A program made the position numbers and the translations under genes. The notes beneath the pieces are model-generated. The model saw nothing but the letters and a program-made list of their open reading frames with translations. It ran no database searches and had not been told where the DNA came from. A stretch of DNA of 64,000 nt from Phytophthora hibernalis (taxonomy: Eukaryota > Oomycota > Peronosporomycetes > Peronosporales > Peronosporaceae), in the NCBI GenBank assembly GCA_012656075.1, contig JAAKBF010000244.1, positions 372,001 through 436,000 on the forward strand. Direction: 5' to 3'. Of the stretch, positions 11,701 to 22,202 are shown piece by piece (the stretch's first letter is position 1; each line of letters opens with the position of its first letter).

Positions 11701-12651
11701 GAAAGCCTCAAGTATTCCTTCGCCGTGTCAGCCTTCGACGACGCCTGGCACAGTGGAATTGTCGGTCCCGTTGATGCTGCCAATAGCGACATTGCGCGCT
11801 CGTGCGGCACAGGCGATTGCACGTGAGGCTCGGGAGACGCCCTCAATGCGCCAGACATGCAACGTGGGTTTCTTTTACTATGGGTACGCTCGTTACTGGG
11901 TGGAAATGTTGGCGTGTCGTTCTCCGGTCAAGATGCAAGATGTCGGGGGCAAGTCCAGCGTCGCACCGACACCGACTACTCTCGACGGGCTTCGGAAGTG
12001 GATGGATGTGTTCAATACGTCGTATCCATGTCAACAAGTTCTCGCCAAGTTCCCGGAGACTTCAACTTTTGTCTGACTAGCGAGATCGATGCGGCCCGCC
12101 AGTGTCTGCATTCCAAGAAGAACTCAGCGAAATCGACGACTCCTTTGGTGATCGTTTGCGACGCCTGGGCTCGTGTCCTAGGGGACAGTCGGGAATTCGA
12201 CGAGTCGCAACTTCACGATTCTCGAACCAAGATTTTCGTGGCTCTCTGGGAGAGGAACCACTGAATCGTGGATTCAAGTGTCTTGTTGGGTTTACACGCC
12301 CGCGTCGGAGTCTGCCGCCATTCACGAGTTGTGGGCGGTGTACACGCTTGGCGTAAGCGTCGAGGCGATCTGTTGCGGATTGTCATGAAGTCTTACGAAG
12401 GAGTGCTTCGTGCTGTGGTCAGCTCTCGCTCAGCTCGAGGTCCTTCGCCGAGTCTTGATTCCGAGCTCTATTTTGAGCCTATGGTTCCCACGTACGCGTT
12501 GATTAACCAGCCAATGTTCCCGTCTCGTTCGGATTGTTTCGCCGAGCTCAAAAATTTAGATGTTCAAGAACACTGGAGAGTGTGGTGGCTGACTCATCCA
12601 GAGTTGAATCTATACAACACGGGCTTTCGTCCGCGCAACCACAGTTTCTAG
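8722..12651 (+). pseudogene. G3 antisense gene: Ser-rich coiled-coil protein, broken
   Basis: Long coding-like sequence opposite in strand to the element's gag/pol, between the chromodomain and the 3' LTR. The clearest piece is 9405-9974 (189 residues), with heptad-like stretches such as VAGLRTKLAKSQRVVSACYK and IQKLQAELENRDRTCASLGQ. It continues in other frames through a segment with AVSALGGVDIPGLNPRDLQ, a Ser/Arg-rich region (10148-10900), and a C-terminal part with FVALWERNH (about 12235-12262). A likely intron has donor CAG|GTACGTTTCC near 8861 and acceptor CTTGGCAG near 8925; the same signals recur in both arms. It parallels the antisense gene of G2. Function unknown. Several frameshifts make this copy a probable pseudogene. 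Confidence 0.55.
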
Positions 12652-12914
12652 TGTTTTCCCCTAGGGGATTCTCCGTCGACGACGTCGAGAGGCCGTTGCG
12701 GGAGGCCACCGATCCCAACGAGCCAAAGCCTCCTGATTGTGACTGTGACGAGAATGCTCAGCCTCCGACCAATCGTATCGGTCTTCACATTTTCGAGCAA
12801 ATTTTCGACGAGGTCTAAGTAGTCTCTTCGCTGAGACTCCCAGTTCGCCCAGTTGCCGTTTTCGATGAGTCTTGGTAGTGATTTCTCTTTCTTCATGTAG
12901 TCGTACTCATCCAT
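12648..12914 (-). other. Small ORF MDEYDYMKK… downstream of the chromodomain
   Basis: An 88-residue minus-strand ORF starting MDEYDYMKKEKSLPRLIENG and continuing NWANWESQRRDYLDLVENLL. It lies just after the chromodomain ORF and overlaps the end of the antisense gene. The first 50 or so residues recur at 34761-34546 (minus) and, frameshifted, from 15238 (plus). The pattern N-W-x-x-W-E-S-Q-x-R-x-Y-L loosely recalls the N-terminus of Copia-type Gag proteins; that is only a resemblance. Function unknown. Confidence 0.4.
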
Positions 12915-12959
12915 CTCGTAATATCAAAAATATAAGTTGCCGCAGTATCTTCCGCTCTC

Positions 12960-13482
12960 TCGACCTGCCTGCTTGTCTTCACAGGTCGGTGGTATTTTGT
13001 CATATTCAATAGCTTTAACACTCGTCTGCAACTTGCACCATTTGCAGACGGTTTTCACGTTTCTTTTGTCGAAGGTAGTCGAAGAGGACCTCCACACGAT
13101 AAATTCGACAGTGGTTCCCAGCCAGGTTCGTCATAGCCCACCCATTTTACCAGAAACCGGCGCTGGGCTCGGTCCGTACTCGTCGAGTGGTATTTCGTCC
13201 TTAAGGATGGCTTCGACTTCATATCGCCCAGTCCGCTCGTCGGGTTCCCAACTGTCTTCTGGCAGCAGTTCCTCGTCGAAGTCAATCGATCGGTTTCGTC
13301 GATCCCTTGACTAGCGAAGTCGTAGGCCTTTCGCCGAGCTCGGTCACGTTCTTCAGCCTGGACACGTGAACTACTGGATAGAATCGGTAGCCGCTCTTGT
13401 CTGGCAACTCCAGCTCGTAGGCGAACTCCTCGATCTTCTGCTTGATCGGGAATGCTCTCTGTCTGAACGACCTGTGGATCAC
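12960..13482 (-). pseudogene. G3 integrase C-terminus and chromodomain
   Basis: The ORF at 13482-13282 has IKQKIEEFAYELELPDKSGY and FYPVVHVSRLKNVTELGERP, the module that follows the integrase core in this Gypsy group. After a frame change, 13285-13055 carries the chromodomain core RRFLVKWVGYDEPGWEPLSN with its expected aromatic residues. Chromodomains of Gypsy integrases can direct insertion towards modified chromatin. No integrase core precedes it; the upstream sequence jumps to gag. Confidence 0.75.
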
Positions 13483-13499
13483 TGTCTTGAGTACTTGGG

Positions 13500-14036
13500 G
13501 TATCTGTCGTCCAGGATTGGCGTGACCTTGTTAAATTACTCGCTGAGCCTTAGGAAGTTGGAACTCTGGCTCGAATTCGTCGCTCAAGGTATCACCATGG
13601 ACAAAACTCGGCGAGTTTCTTCTTTCCTGACCGCGACGGCTTGGTCGTCGACTTCTTCATCAGTGGACCAGACTCTGAGAGTGTTTCGGACTTGACTTCG
13701 TGTATACGTTGACGCCTTTGGAACTTCCTCCGCTTTATTTGCCAAGGCTTCATCAAGATAAAGTTTCTCTTGGACCCAGTTCAGTGTGGTGTTGTGATTC
13801 ACAGAAACGTTGTTATCTCGGCTTCCACGCAACAGCCCAACAATTCGCCGAGTCAGGTCGGCGATGTTGGGCTTGCGCAGGGTTTCTGTCGGTTCCCTTT
13901 GCGGTTCGCCCAAGCCGGGGTCAGTTGTGTCTCTGCTCTCGCGGGTATCAAGCTCGAAACTCTCCAGAGGCTCGCCTGACCTTCTTTCTCCGTTCTTAAC
14001 CCTGTGTCCTCCACCAAAGGATAGACGCCAGCGCAC
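13500..14036 (-). pseudogene. G3 gag stub
   Basis: A 150-residue minus-strand ORF (14036-13584) beginning soon after the 5' LTR, with EPLESFELDTRESRDTTDPG and a C-terminus rich in acidic and basic residues. By position it is the start of G3 gag. It runs into an internal deletion joining it to the integrase C-terminus. Its first ~220 bp recur at 35917-36190 in the right arm. No capsid core or zinc knuckle remains. Confidence 0.45.
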
Positions 14037-14089
14037 GAGCGCGTTTACAGGTCACCAGACGCAGATTACGCCCAGCTAGGAGGTTACGG

Positions 14090-14705
14090 TGTCCTGGGTT
14101 GTGCAGACCCACCGGCTCGTCGAATCGACGAGGCTTGTCTTCGCTTGGTAGCGAGAAGTGCCCACCTCGGGCCGACCTTGATCTCTTGGCACTACCAGAC
14201 TGCTCCCCTACAAGCTATGCCTCTCGGGGAACGACGGCAGACAAAATCCAGCCCACACAGGTACTTACCGGAAAAAGTGTACGCTGTTCTTGGACTTAGA
14301 AGGTTCTGCTCTGATTTCTATCTTTATGTCTTCGGAGGGCCGCCTTCGGGCTCTTCCCTATGGTCTTCTATCGGTCCTATGTAAATACCTAATGAAATGG
14401 AGTCGTTACAGATCTTCCTACGACTCTTCGCTCAGCTCCGCCCCTTGGTGTCGAGCTCTTTACCTACCTCTCGGCGACTCTTCGCCCAGACCCTGATTTA
14501 TCCCCAGTTGATATATCTTCCTCGAGGCATTTTCTCACCAAGTCGACTTTCGCCGAGTCGATTATCGCTGAGTTCGTCCATCAACTGGGTCCGTCCTTCG
14601 CTGAGTCCAGCTAAGTGCGGTTCGTTTAAATCCGATCCCTGTTGAGTGCGATGTGTGTGTACCCACTTGATGATGTTCCTTCTTGATCCTCTTGGTGATA
14701 TACCC
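14090..14705 (-). repeat. LTR shared by G3 (5') and the left arm
   Basis: Matches 35299-35916 in inverted orientation. On the minus strand the inner end reads CTGCACAACCCAGGACA, next to gag. The other end lacks about 53 bp including TGTAGGG; that piece sits at 15984-16036 in reversed orientation because of an internal inversion. Rejoined, the LTR would be about 670 bp. The run includes CTTACCGGAAAAAGTGTACGC and an AT-rich stretch near 14380. Confidence 0.7.
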
Positions 14706-16036
14706 ATCAAGCAGAAGAGCGAGAGTTCGCCTACGAGCTGAAGTTGCCAGACAAGAGCGACTACCGGTTCTCCCAGTAGTCCACGTGTCCAGACTGAAGA
14801 AAGTGACCGGGCTCGGCGAAAGGCCTGCAAACTTCGCTAGTCAAAGGACTCGACAGGAAGCGGTGATTGGACTTCGACAAGGAACTGCTGACAGAAGACG
14901 AGTTTAGGAACTGACGAGCGGACTGGGAGCGAAATAAGTCAAGCATCCTTAAGGACGAAATGCCACTCTCCACTGAGTACGGACCGATCCAGCGCCGGTT
15001 TCTGGTAAAATGGGTGGGCTATGACGAACCCGGCTGGGAACCACTGTCGAATTTATCGTGTGGGGGTCCTCGCTGACTACCTTCGACAAAAGAAACGTGA
15101 AGCAATGCAAATGGTGCAAGTTGCAGACGAGTGTTCGCTATTGTGAATGCCAGGCAAAATACCACCGACCTGTGAAGACAAGCGGGCAGGTCGAGAAACG
15201 GAAGATTCTGCGGCAACTTACATTTTGATATTACGAGATGGATGAGTACGACTACATGAAGAAAGAAATCACTACCAAGACTCATCGAAAACGGCAACTG
15301 GGCGAGACTGGGAGTCTCAGCGAAGAGACTACTTAGATCTCGAAAATTTGCTCGAAAATGTGAAGGCCGATACGATTACCGGGGCTGAGCATTCTCGTCA
15401 CAAACAGAGAGGCGCTGGCTCGCTGGGATCCGAGTACCAGAATTTTCCTGAAAGATCCGGATCCCGACCGAGCCGAAGTATCAGCCTGCTGAAGACCCTG
15501 TGCGGCCTCAGCAGTGAGCGTCGGAGATTGGCTGGACCATCGGCGGAAGATCAGCCGACAGAACCCTGAGAATCCATCGACGAGTCGATCAGCGGGTCTG
15601 AGCGACGAAACCGGAGCGTCAACGTCCAACGACGCGTGAACAGCGCCTCTACAGCAGTGTCGAGAAGATGACGACACTTCAAGAGCAAAATAGGCTCGCT
15701 GAGGAAGAGGAAACGACTCGACGAGGCGGCGGCAGCTGTAAGAGGCGCAACGGGAATCTGCCAAGCGCACGCGGCGGGTTAGATGACCATAGGTCAGAAC
15801 AAGGGGCATACCAAGCGCGGGGAAACGTACCTGGTCAGCGAGGAAGCGGTGGCATCCTCGACGGGCTTCCTGAAGGTGACAGCACGTGACTCGACGAGAT
15901 TTCAACCGAAGGAAAGTTGGAGAGCGGGTGGTGGTCGGGGTTACTCACCAGCCTAGATCGTTTCACGCCCGGGGCAGTTGTGGTGTAGGGAAATCCAGAT
16001 TTAGGTTACCCTACACTAGAATATCTAAACTAGATC
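14706..16036 (+). pseudogene. Inverted chromodomain/3' segment inside the left arm
   Basis: Within the minus-strand left-arm element this 1.33-kb block lies backwards. Read on the plus strand it starts with the integrase C-terminal module (EFAYELKLPDKSDY, 14728-14775), then the chromodomain (RRFLVKWVGYDEPGWEP, about 14995-15050), the MDEYDYMKK small ORF (15238), remnants of the antisense gene, a polypurine-tract-like GGGGCAGTTGTGG and the first 53 bp of the LTR (TGTAGGGAAATCCAG at 15984). The integrase it belongs to ends on the other strand at about 16040. Multiple indels make it non-coding. Confidence 0.75.
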
Positions 16037-17394
16037 CGGAACCGTGCACCGATGGGCTAGCTTCTTCTTCAGACCTGGTTTGACTCGCTCCATGAACAGC
16101 CAGACTTGATTCCAATCTTGAACAGAGACTGTTTTGACTCGGCGATTCCGTCGCTATTATTTGCTTCAGCTGTCTCCTCGCTCGTCGAGTCTTTCGGTAT
16201 GACTTTCTGCTCGCTCCGACTCAGCGAGTCGTTGTGTTCCTTTGCTCTCAGGCGCTTTTCTTTCAGCTGGTACTCATAGGCTAGCTTGAGTGCTATTTCC
16301 CGTTGTCGGTTAGACTCTCGACGCCATTTTGTGGCTTCGCAGAGGTGGTTTGTTTCGCTGAGTCTTTCGAGACTCGGCGAATGGAAGGATGTCATCGATT
16401 TAAGTGTTGACTGAGCGTCCCAGTCGTGCACTAAGTAGGATGGCGTTTCTCGCCGAGTCGAATCCTCGAGATTGTTGTTTGCGTAGACCAGTTTCTCAGC
16501 GATGTCGTCCCAGTCAGCTTGAAGAGGTCTTCCACGTAGACACACCGTTTGTATCATTGTCTTCACACTGCGTTCTTGCTGTCCGTTCGCTTGTGGTCGG
16601 TAGCTCAGCGTAGCTCGAGACTCGACTGCATCATTTCGAAAGTCTGAAAGACTTCGCTCATAAATCTTGGGTCTCGATCGTGTTGGATGAGCGATGGGTG
16701 CCGAATCGACGGAATATGCACTCTTCGAATGCTTTAGCCACTTCAGTGCCCCAGTATCGCTCATCGCCTTAGCGATGACAAACCCAGTGAAGTAATCTTG
16801 GAATAGAAGGAGAGCCGTGTTTCCTCGCTGAGTCTTCGGCAATGGTATAATGAGTCCATCGGCACAATCTGGAAAGGTTGATCGGAAACGACGTTACCCG
16901 GCGAATATCCGCGAAGTTAAGGCTTGCTCTTACTGGGGTTGCAATCTTTGCAAAACCTTGCATGTGACCGCGTCGGCATACAGACCAGTCAATAGTAGTC
17001 GGCTTTCGCATTGATAAGTCCTAACGATGCCTTGATGTCCTCCTTCGATGGAGTTATGGCAATTTGCCAAGATCTCGTCGATGAGTGTAGTCAGTACCAT
17101 TCTTAGCTTCGTGTCGTGCTCGTCCGGGTCTTCCTCTCGCTCTCTGCGACGGCTCATGTAAGCCTGATGAAGGCCGTCCTCACTCAGTACAAAATTATCG
17201 CTACTTTGCCGGCGTCGCCGCTCTTCACCGAAAGTGAGCTCATCGAATTCACCTCATAAAAAAATTCTTCCAGATCAGACCATCGACGGTCTTCGTCTTG
17301 CGCCGTTGATATCCGGCCTCATCGCTCTGCTTGGACCACTAGATGGTTGACGTCTTCAGCACTTGGCAGTTCCTGACGTTCTGAGCAAGTATCG
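16037..17394 (-). pseudogene. Left-arm Gypsy integrase, frameshifted
   Basis: A degraded copy of the integrase at 32816-33964. Recognisable pieces are the zinc-binding region (NCHNSIEGGHQGIVRTYQ, near 17040) and core segments MPKTQRGNTALLLFQDYFTG, LSYRPQANGQQERSVKTMIQ and YLVHDWDAQSTLKSM (16842-16440). Relative to the right arm there are several single-base differences, including a frame change after GALKWLKHS, that remove the second catalytic Asp from the main frame. The linker (17240-17394) precedes it and abuts the outer end of the G2 left LTR. Confidence 0.8.
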
Positions 17395-18265
17395 TGTAGG
17401 ATCACGCAGAAATTTACCAAATGATACGAGTCCCACCAACAACCCTCACTTCCTCTTGTCAGGTCAACGAGCGTTGGATCAAACCTGAAGACCAGAAACG
17501 ATCCCTTACGCCGGGTTGGATGTGAAGCCTCTGTACACCTAGGTTGTATTAGGCCAACCCAATAACCTGCACCACTAGCCACGAGCGAGGGCTAGTATGC
17601 AATATTACGCTTTCGCGCAAACCCCGCAGTCCCTCAGAAGGAAGCGTACCAGCTGTCAAGTCTAATACAGGTTTGCCAGGTAAAACCTCGGCGGGTAGTA
17701 AAATATGTATGGAACACTCGGTTCCACTATAAGATATGGCGAACGACGCTTCTCGTCGCTCCCAACACTCGGTCACTCTAATCTTGGACTGACCAGCAAC
17801 AAACCCTTCGATTCAATGTACCTTGGGCTCGCTGACTAGCATCCCACAAGCCGAGCGTATACGGACCCTAATATAAGCTAGCTAGACTTACCGAAGACGG
17901 ACTTAACCCTTGGTGACTTGGGGGAAGACTGCTGATTTATTTCTGTTGATATATGGCTCTGAGAGCCTCTGTAGTCAATCCTATAGCTAGTCCTATATCT
18001 AAATACAAATATCCAGTGTGAGCAGATCCCGTATGTGATCCTGTACCCGGCTCTATAAGACCGAGGGTACGAAACGGACATGGGTACAAACGAGGGTTTA
18101 AACTCTCAGCCGGGAATTTATTATACCCGACCGAGACCTCGGTCACTAAACTATCGTGGTCACTGTAGCGCGGGGAATGTAATCCGCCAATCAGGGCACG
18201 CCGGTCACTTTCTTTCAGCAAGGGCAACCTTGCCGACTGGCGACCGAGCGCCCCAAAACCCAACA
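17395..18265 (-). repeat. G2 3' LTR
   Basis: 871 bp. On the plus strand it begins TGTAGGATCACGCAGAAATT and ends CCCCAAAACCCAACA, so on the element strand it runs TGTTGGG…CCTACA with short inverted ends. It is highly similar to 30765-31639, with a few substitutions and small indels (for example AATTTACC here, AATTCTCACTACC there). A third, partial copy lies inverted at 32369-32583. Confidence 0.9.
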
Positions 18266-18283
18266 CCACAACTGCCCCCGCCT
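18266..18283 (-). other. G2 polypurine-tract-like site
   Basis: On the minus strand GGCGGGGGCAGTTGTGG lies directly before the 3' LTR start TGTTGGG. A similar GGGGCAGTTGTGG or GGGGAAGTTGTGG precedes the G3-type LTR starts (15970-15983; complement near 8716-8728 and 34011-34023). Its position fits the plus-strand primer. It is purine-rich but not pure. Confidence 0.5.
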
Positions 18284-18335
18284 CGACGCAAACTCCACAA
18301 GTAGTGCGCGTCGTGGTGCTTCACATCTTCGCATC

Positions 18336-21300
18336 ATGGCCCATCCGTCGCGTCTTCTCAGCGACGCCACCGCTGCCGCTCTCCGTGCTATCACCCGGGT
18401 GGCGGGGTAAGCTTCTCTTCCTTGATCATCTCAATATCTTGCGCATCTTCTAACTCTTCGTTCCAACTTGCTTCAATACCACAGGCACAATCGCAGGGGA
18501 CTGCCGATGCTCCTGCCGACGTTCCCGGCCCTACCGAGTCCTCGGTACCGACTCCACAACGTCCCGATGGTCCTCCGCCGGCTGACAGCGGTGCAACCGA
18601 GGGTTCGCCGCTTCGCACGCCTCCATCATCGCCCGACGCCTCGCCCGTCCTGGCATACCTGCTTCGCGGTACTCCCGCGGCGGTATCCGGACCCTTGGGC
18701 GCCCGAGACACTCGCCTTGCCTCGGTGTGGTGTCAGACCGACACCTCCGGCGTTGCTACTCCTCCAGTTGCCTCGACCGAGCCTTCGGTCTCTGCCCTGG
18801 TCGAGCAGCGTCTCCTTCAGTTGGGTCAGCTCGTGGTTGGTGTGGCCCGTCAGCGTCCCCGGCGAGTCGATTCATCGCTTGACAACCTGATGGAGCGCGC
18901 CACAGACCTCGGTGAGGTCCTGTAATCAGCCGTGGCTCCCGCCCAACTTCCACCGGGTGAAGCTGAGCTCGTCGTCGACCTCCGGAACGAAGTGGTGAAC
19001 CTCAAGGCTCGACTCGCCGACACCAAGGACCGGATCCAAGCAGAGACGCGAGAACTCGAGCAGTTCGAGCGTTTCACCACCAAGCTTCCAGCGACGAGAG
19101 TCGTACTCGTGACTCTCTGGATAGTCTTCGTCAGTCTTACATCGCTCTCAAGATGAGCATGAACAGGCGACCGCGCACCTGCGTCAGGCCAACGCTGCCA
19201 TTGACGACCACGACCGCATCGTGGGGTTCTGGGCTGCTCGCCACGGCCGAGGCTTCGGTGACGTCGACGCAGCGACTCCTTCACTAGGATCGTGAGCGTT
19301 TCCAGGCTGGCTTGGTGGCCTATACTGAGCAGGTGGCCATGCATCGGGCTGCCCTCGAAGCTTCCGACCAAGCCTCGGTCGGTGCAGTCCCTCCTCAAGT
19401 TCAAGCCCTCGAAGCTCAAGTCGCGAGCTTGAAGCGGGTGAACTCCATTCTGCGTCGCCACGCTGCTCTCCACGAGCTCGATGTTGACACATTGGTGCTT
19501 GCTTCTGCTGGTACGTTCTGCTCGTCTCTTCTTACCCCATCAGTCTTCTAAAACGCTTGTTACCCTCGTTCAGGTATCACTGCGGACGACATCGACTGGG
19601 AGTTGCTCGGCCTCGCTTCTCCGAGCATCACATCGAAGCGCGGTCGGAGTGCGTCTTCGGAGAGCTCGGAAGACAGCGACCAAGAGCCCAAAGCCTCGGA
19701 CTCGGGGTCCAAACCTCCAGCAAAAGCATCGTCGGCTGCTGGTGATGCCTCCGAGGATTCGGACGATTTGCCGCTCATTCCGTCGGTGTCCCGACGTCGA
19801 AGGAATCAGCGCAAGCGTCTCCGGCAGCAAGCATCTCCAGCTCCGCCACAGCAAGCGACGCTGACGCATCCTCCGCACGTTCCGTCGGGGTCGTCGAAGT
19901 CGACTCGTCCTGCCAGCAAGCGGTTGGGTCTTCCATCTAAGAGTTTGGGTACCCCAGCTCGAGGGCACACGCCCAAACCTTCGGTAAGTTCGCCACCACC
20001 TCTCCAGGCGTCTGGCCTTCCTGCTGGATCGCTACCGAGCCCCTCGGTCTGTTTATCGCCGGGGCCGCCGCCGCCATCGCCTCCTGCAGGGTCGCCACCG
20101 AGCCCTCCGTTGCCACCGCCTATGTATACGCCTGCCTTGGGGTCCTCGGTGCATCACCCTCCGGCCGAAGTCGTTGACTTGTCGGGGATGGGGATGACAC
20201 CCAGCCTTCGGCTGCGATTCCTGCGTCCGGGTCACTCGCCGACGTTGGTCTCGCCACCTCGTCGTGATGGCCGCCCGCCTCGAAGCGCCTCGGTGTTGGC
20301 CTCATTGCGATCGAAGTTGGAATTGGAGTCCTGGAGGCTTCGGACGATTTCATTATATCGGTCCAGACTTGTCGCATGCGGCCTCCCAGGCTCCGACTGT
20401 ACAGCAGTCGGCGTCTGCACTCCAGTCTTCGGCCAAGTCAGCGGCTCTCGTGCCATCTTCAGCTGCGTCGGCCACTATTCCGCCAGCTGACTCGGTTGTG
20501 CCTTCACAGGCTCCTCCGGATCTATCTGACCTGATCTCGACTGCCGCGCTCGTGTCGTCGTCTTCGGCCGCGTCGTCAGCCTCGTCGGTGGTGACGTCAG
20601 CTCCTCTGGCAGCGGTTGTGATCTCCAGTGCCCCATCCGTGTCGACGGTGTCCTCGGTCACTGCCCCTACATCATCATCGGCCACTACTGGATCGATTGT
20701 GGGGCCACCGACGGTTCGCAGTCTCCTGCTGCTGCTGCTCAAGGGCCGCCACCGAGGTCTCGGTCGGGACTCCAACGGACGCACACCCAAGTGACGGCCA
20801 CGCTCCACGGTCCCCGGCACCAACCCAAGCACTTTCGCTCTGGCAGTGCCTACTGCGCCAGGGACACCGTCACAGCGCCTCGCTCTGATGGCCGGGCCGT
20901 ATTTGACGCCTGGGTTTGTTGCCCCGGGTGCACAAGCGGCCTGGTATCAGATCCACAACAGTAGCCTGACTCCGCCTATTGCCAAAGGTGTCAAGTCCCT
21001 TGCTCGGTGGCTGGTATCCAAGCCATGGTGGATTGAACTAATCATGTCCACCCCTGGCACTGAAGATGCCGGAACGGCCGTGTTTCTTCACCATTGATCA
21101 GCACCCGCTCGGCACCAAAATTTCGACTCGTGCCACCGGCTGGCCCGGTCCATCAAGATGTGGCGCCAATTTCATGGTATTTCCACGGACCGGATCGAGA
21201 AGGCAGACCTGGGCCTAGCACTGTGGGAGCACCGCCACTGGGTTCAAGTTGCTGCGGTCGAAACGCACCTTCGGAGCATGGTTCAGAGGCTTGGCGCTGG

Positions 21301-21840
21301 TGATCCTCGATCGGCGCGCTTCGTGTCGCCTGGGCCGAGTACAACAAAGTTCGGAATCTCCGGGTAGACCGATTACGCCAGCAAATGGTGTATCGGGTGT
21401 TGGGAGTGGTGCGTCGAGCGCCCTGGCATGCCTCGCGAAGCGCAGACCGAGCTTTTGTTGGAGCCCAGCTACCTTCAATACTCGTTCGAGGTAATCTAGT
21501 GGGCTTCGACGTCCGAGGACTGGGTTGGTGAGCTCGTCACCCTGCCTCGCGTCAGCTCTAGCGGAACTGTTGGGTGGACGCACCTTCCAGCCATCCGTTC
21601 AACAGGACGTTCGCGCCGTGCAATCCTCCGGTGCCTTTGTTCGTGCCTCGTGGTATGACTGATGCGGAGGTAATCTCTGGAATCATGGTGGATCCGTCGT
21701 TGCCACAAGCCTCGGTCGTCTCCCCATGGGTAACTCAAGCCTCGGTGGCTGCTCTTCCAGGATCCGCCGACGATGAAGAGAAGGAGGAAGGCGAAGCCGA
21801 GGATTCAGCAACTCCAGCTGCTGCCTGCGGCTGCCACTGA
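18336..21840 (+). CDS. G2 antisense gene: Ser/Pro-rich coiled-coil protein, spliced
   Basis: Coding sequence on the strand opposite to gag-pol, filling the space between chromodomain and 3' LTR. It opens with ATG at 18336 (MAHPSRLLSDATAAALRAIT), then an intron 18407-18484 (GGG|GTAAGC…CCACAG|G). A Pro/Ser-rich segment (18485-18925) and a coiled-coil run follow (ELVVDLRNEVVNLKARLADT; VQALEAQVASLKRVNSILRR). A second intron at 19511-19573 (G|GTACGT…TTCAG|GT) joins VLASA to GITADDIDWELLGLAS in frame. Next come an SR- and Pro-rich region (19603-20490), a Ser/Ala/Val-rich region (20264-20794) and a C-terminal part with LALWEHRHW (about 21211-21240), ending near 21840. A few frame breaks remain. No known domain is recognised. 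Architecture matches the G3 antisense gene; function unknown. Confidence 0.6.
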
Positions 21841-22202
21841 ATCAACTTCTGGTTCCTCGTCCAACTTGGACGTACTGGCCAATATTGCCTCTACTACCGA
21901 CATCTAAATCTCGATCGCGTGCTTTTGCTTCATTCTTCCTTCGCCCAGCTACTCTGACACCGTCCGAGCCGTAGTCAATCGTAGGTGGAATTCGGCCTTA
22001 TAATCCCATTCAATCCAAGTTCATCTCGAAATTGCTCACTTCGTATACACATATACAATTTTAATGCAGTAGTCATCTTTGTCTGACACTACGGGCTGCA
22101 TAATCACCGTGGGCAGTTCTTCTCATCACTTCTCATCCATAAACTGAGCCTTCTAGGAGACTTGGTCGTTCAGTGATCAGTGATTTCCATTCTGGTACAG
22201 TC
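21841..22202. other. Convergent intergenic space in G2
   Basis: About 360 bp between the stop of the plus-strand antisense gene and the stop of the minus-strand integrase/chromodomain gene. No ORF or domain seen. It would hold the 3' ends of both transcripts; the AT-rich stretch TATACACATATACAATTTTAATG (22042-22064) is a possible polyadenylation region. Confidence 0.4.

Larger units (their letters stand above)
8285..14705 (-). mobile_element. Internally deleted Gypsy element G3
   Basis: Read on the minus strand: 5' LTR (14705-14090), a gag stub (14036-13500), a jump straight to the integrase C-terminus and chromodomain (13482-12960), a 3.9-kb stretch whose coding potential is on the plus strand (12651-8722), and a truncated 3' LTR (8715-8285). 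Protease, RT, RNase H and the integrase core are missing, so this is a non-autonomous deletion derivative. Its 5' LTR also serves as the outer LTR of the neighbouring left inverted arm, so the LTR is shared by two element remnants. Confidence 0.7.
13817..17609. repeat. Left arm of a ~3.8-kb inverted repeat
   Basis: The reverse complement of 32369-36190. Matching landmarks in mirror order are the gag stub, the LTR, the inverted chromodomain segment, the integrase and the outermost ~215 bp of a G2-type LTR. Homology stops outward at GGAAGCCGA (13817 and 36190) and inward at GCAATATTACG (17609 and 32369). The arms are very similar, but the left one has more small indels that break the integrase. 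The ~14.8-kb interior is almost entirely G2. Confidence 0.85.
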
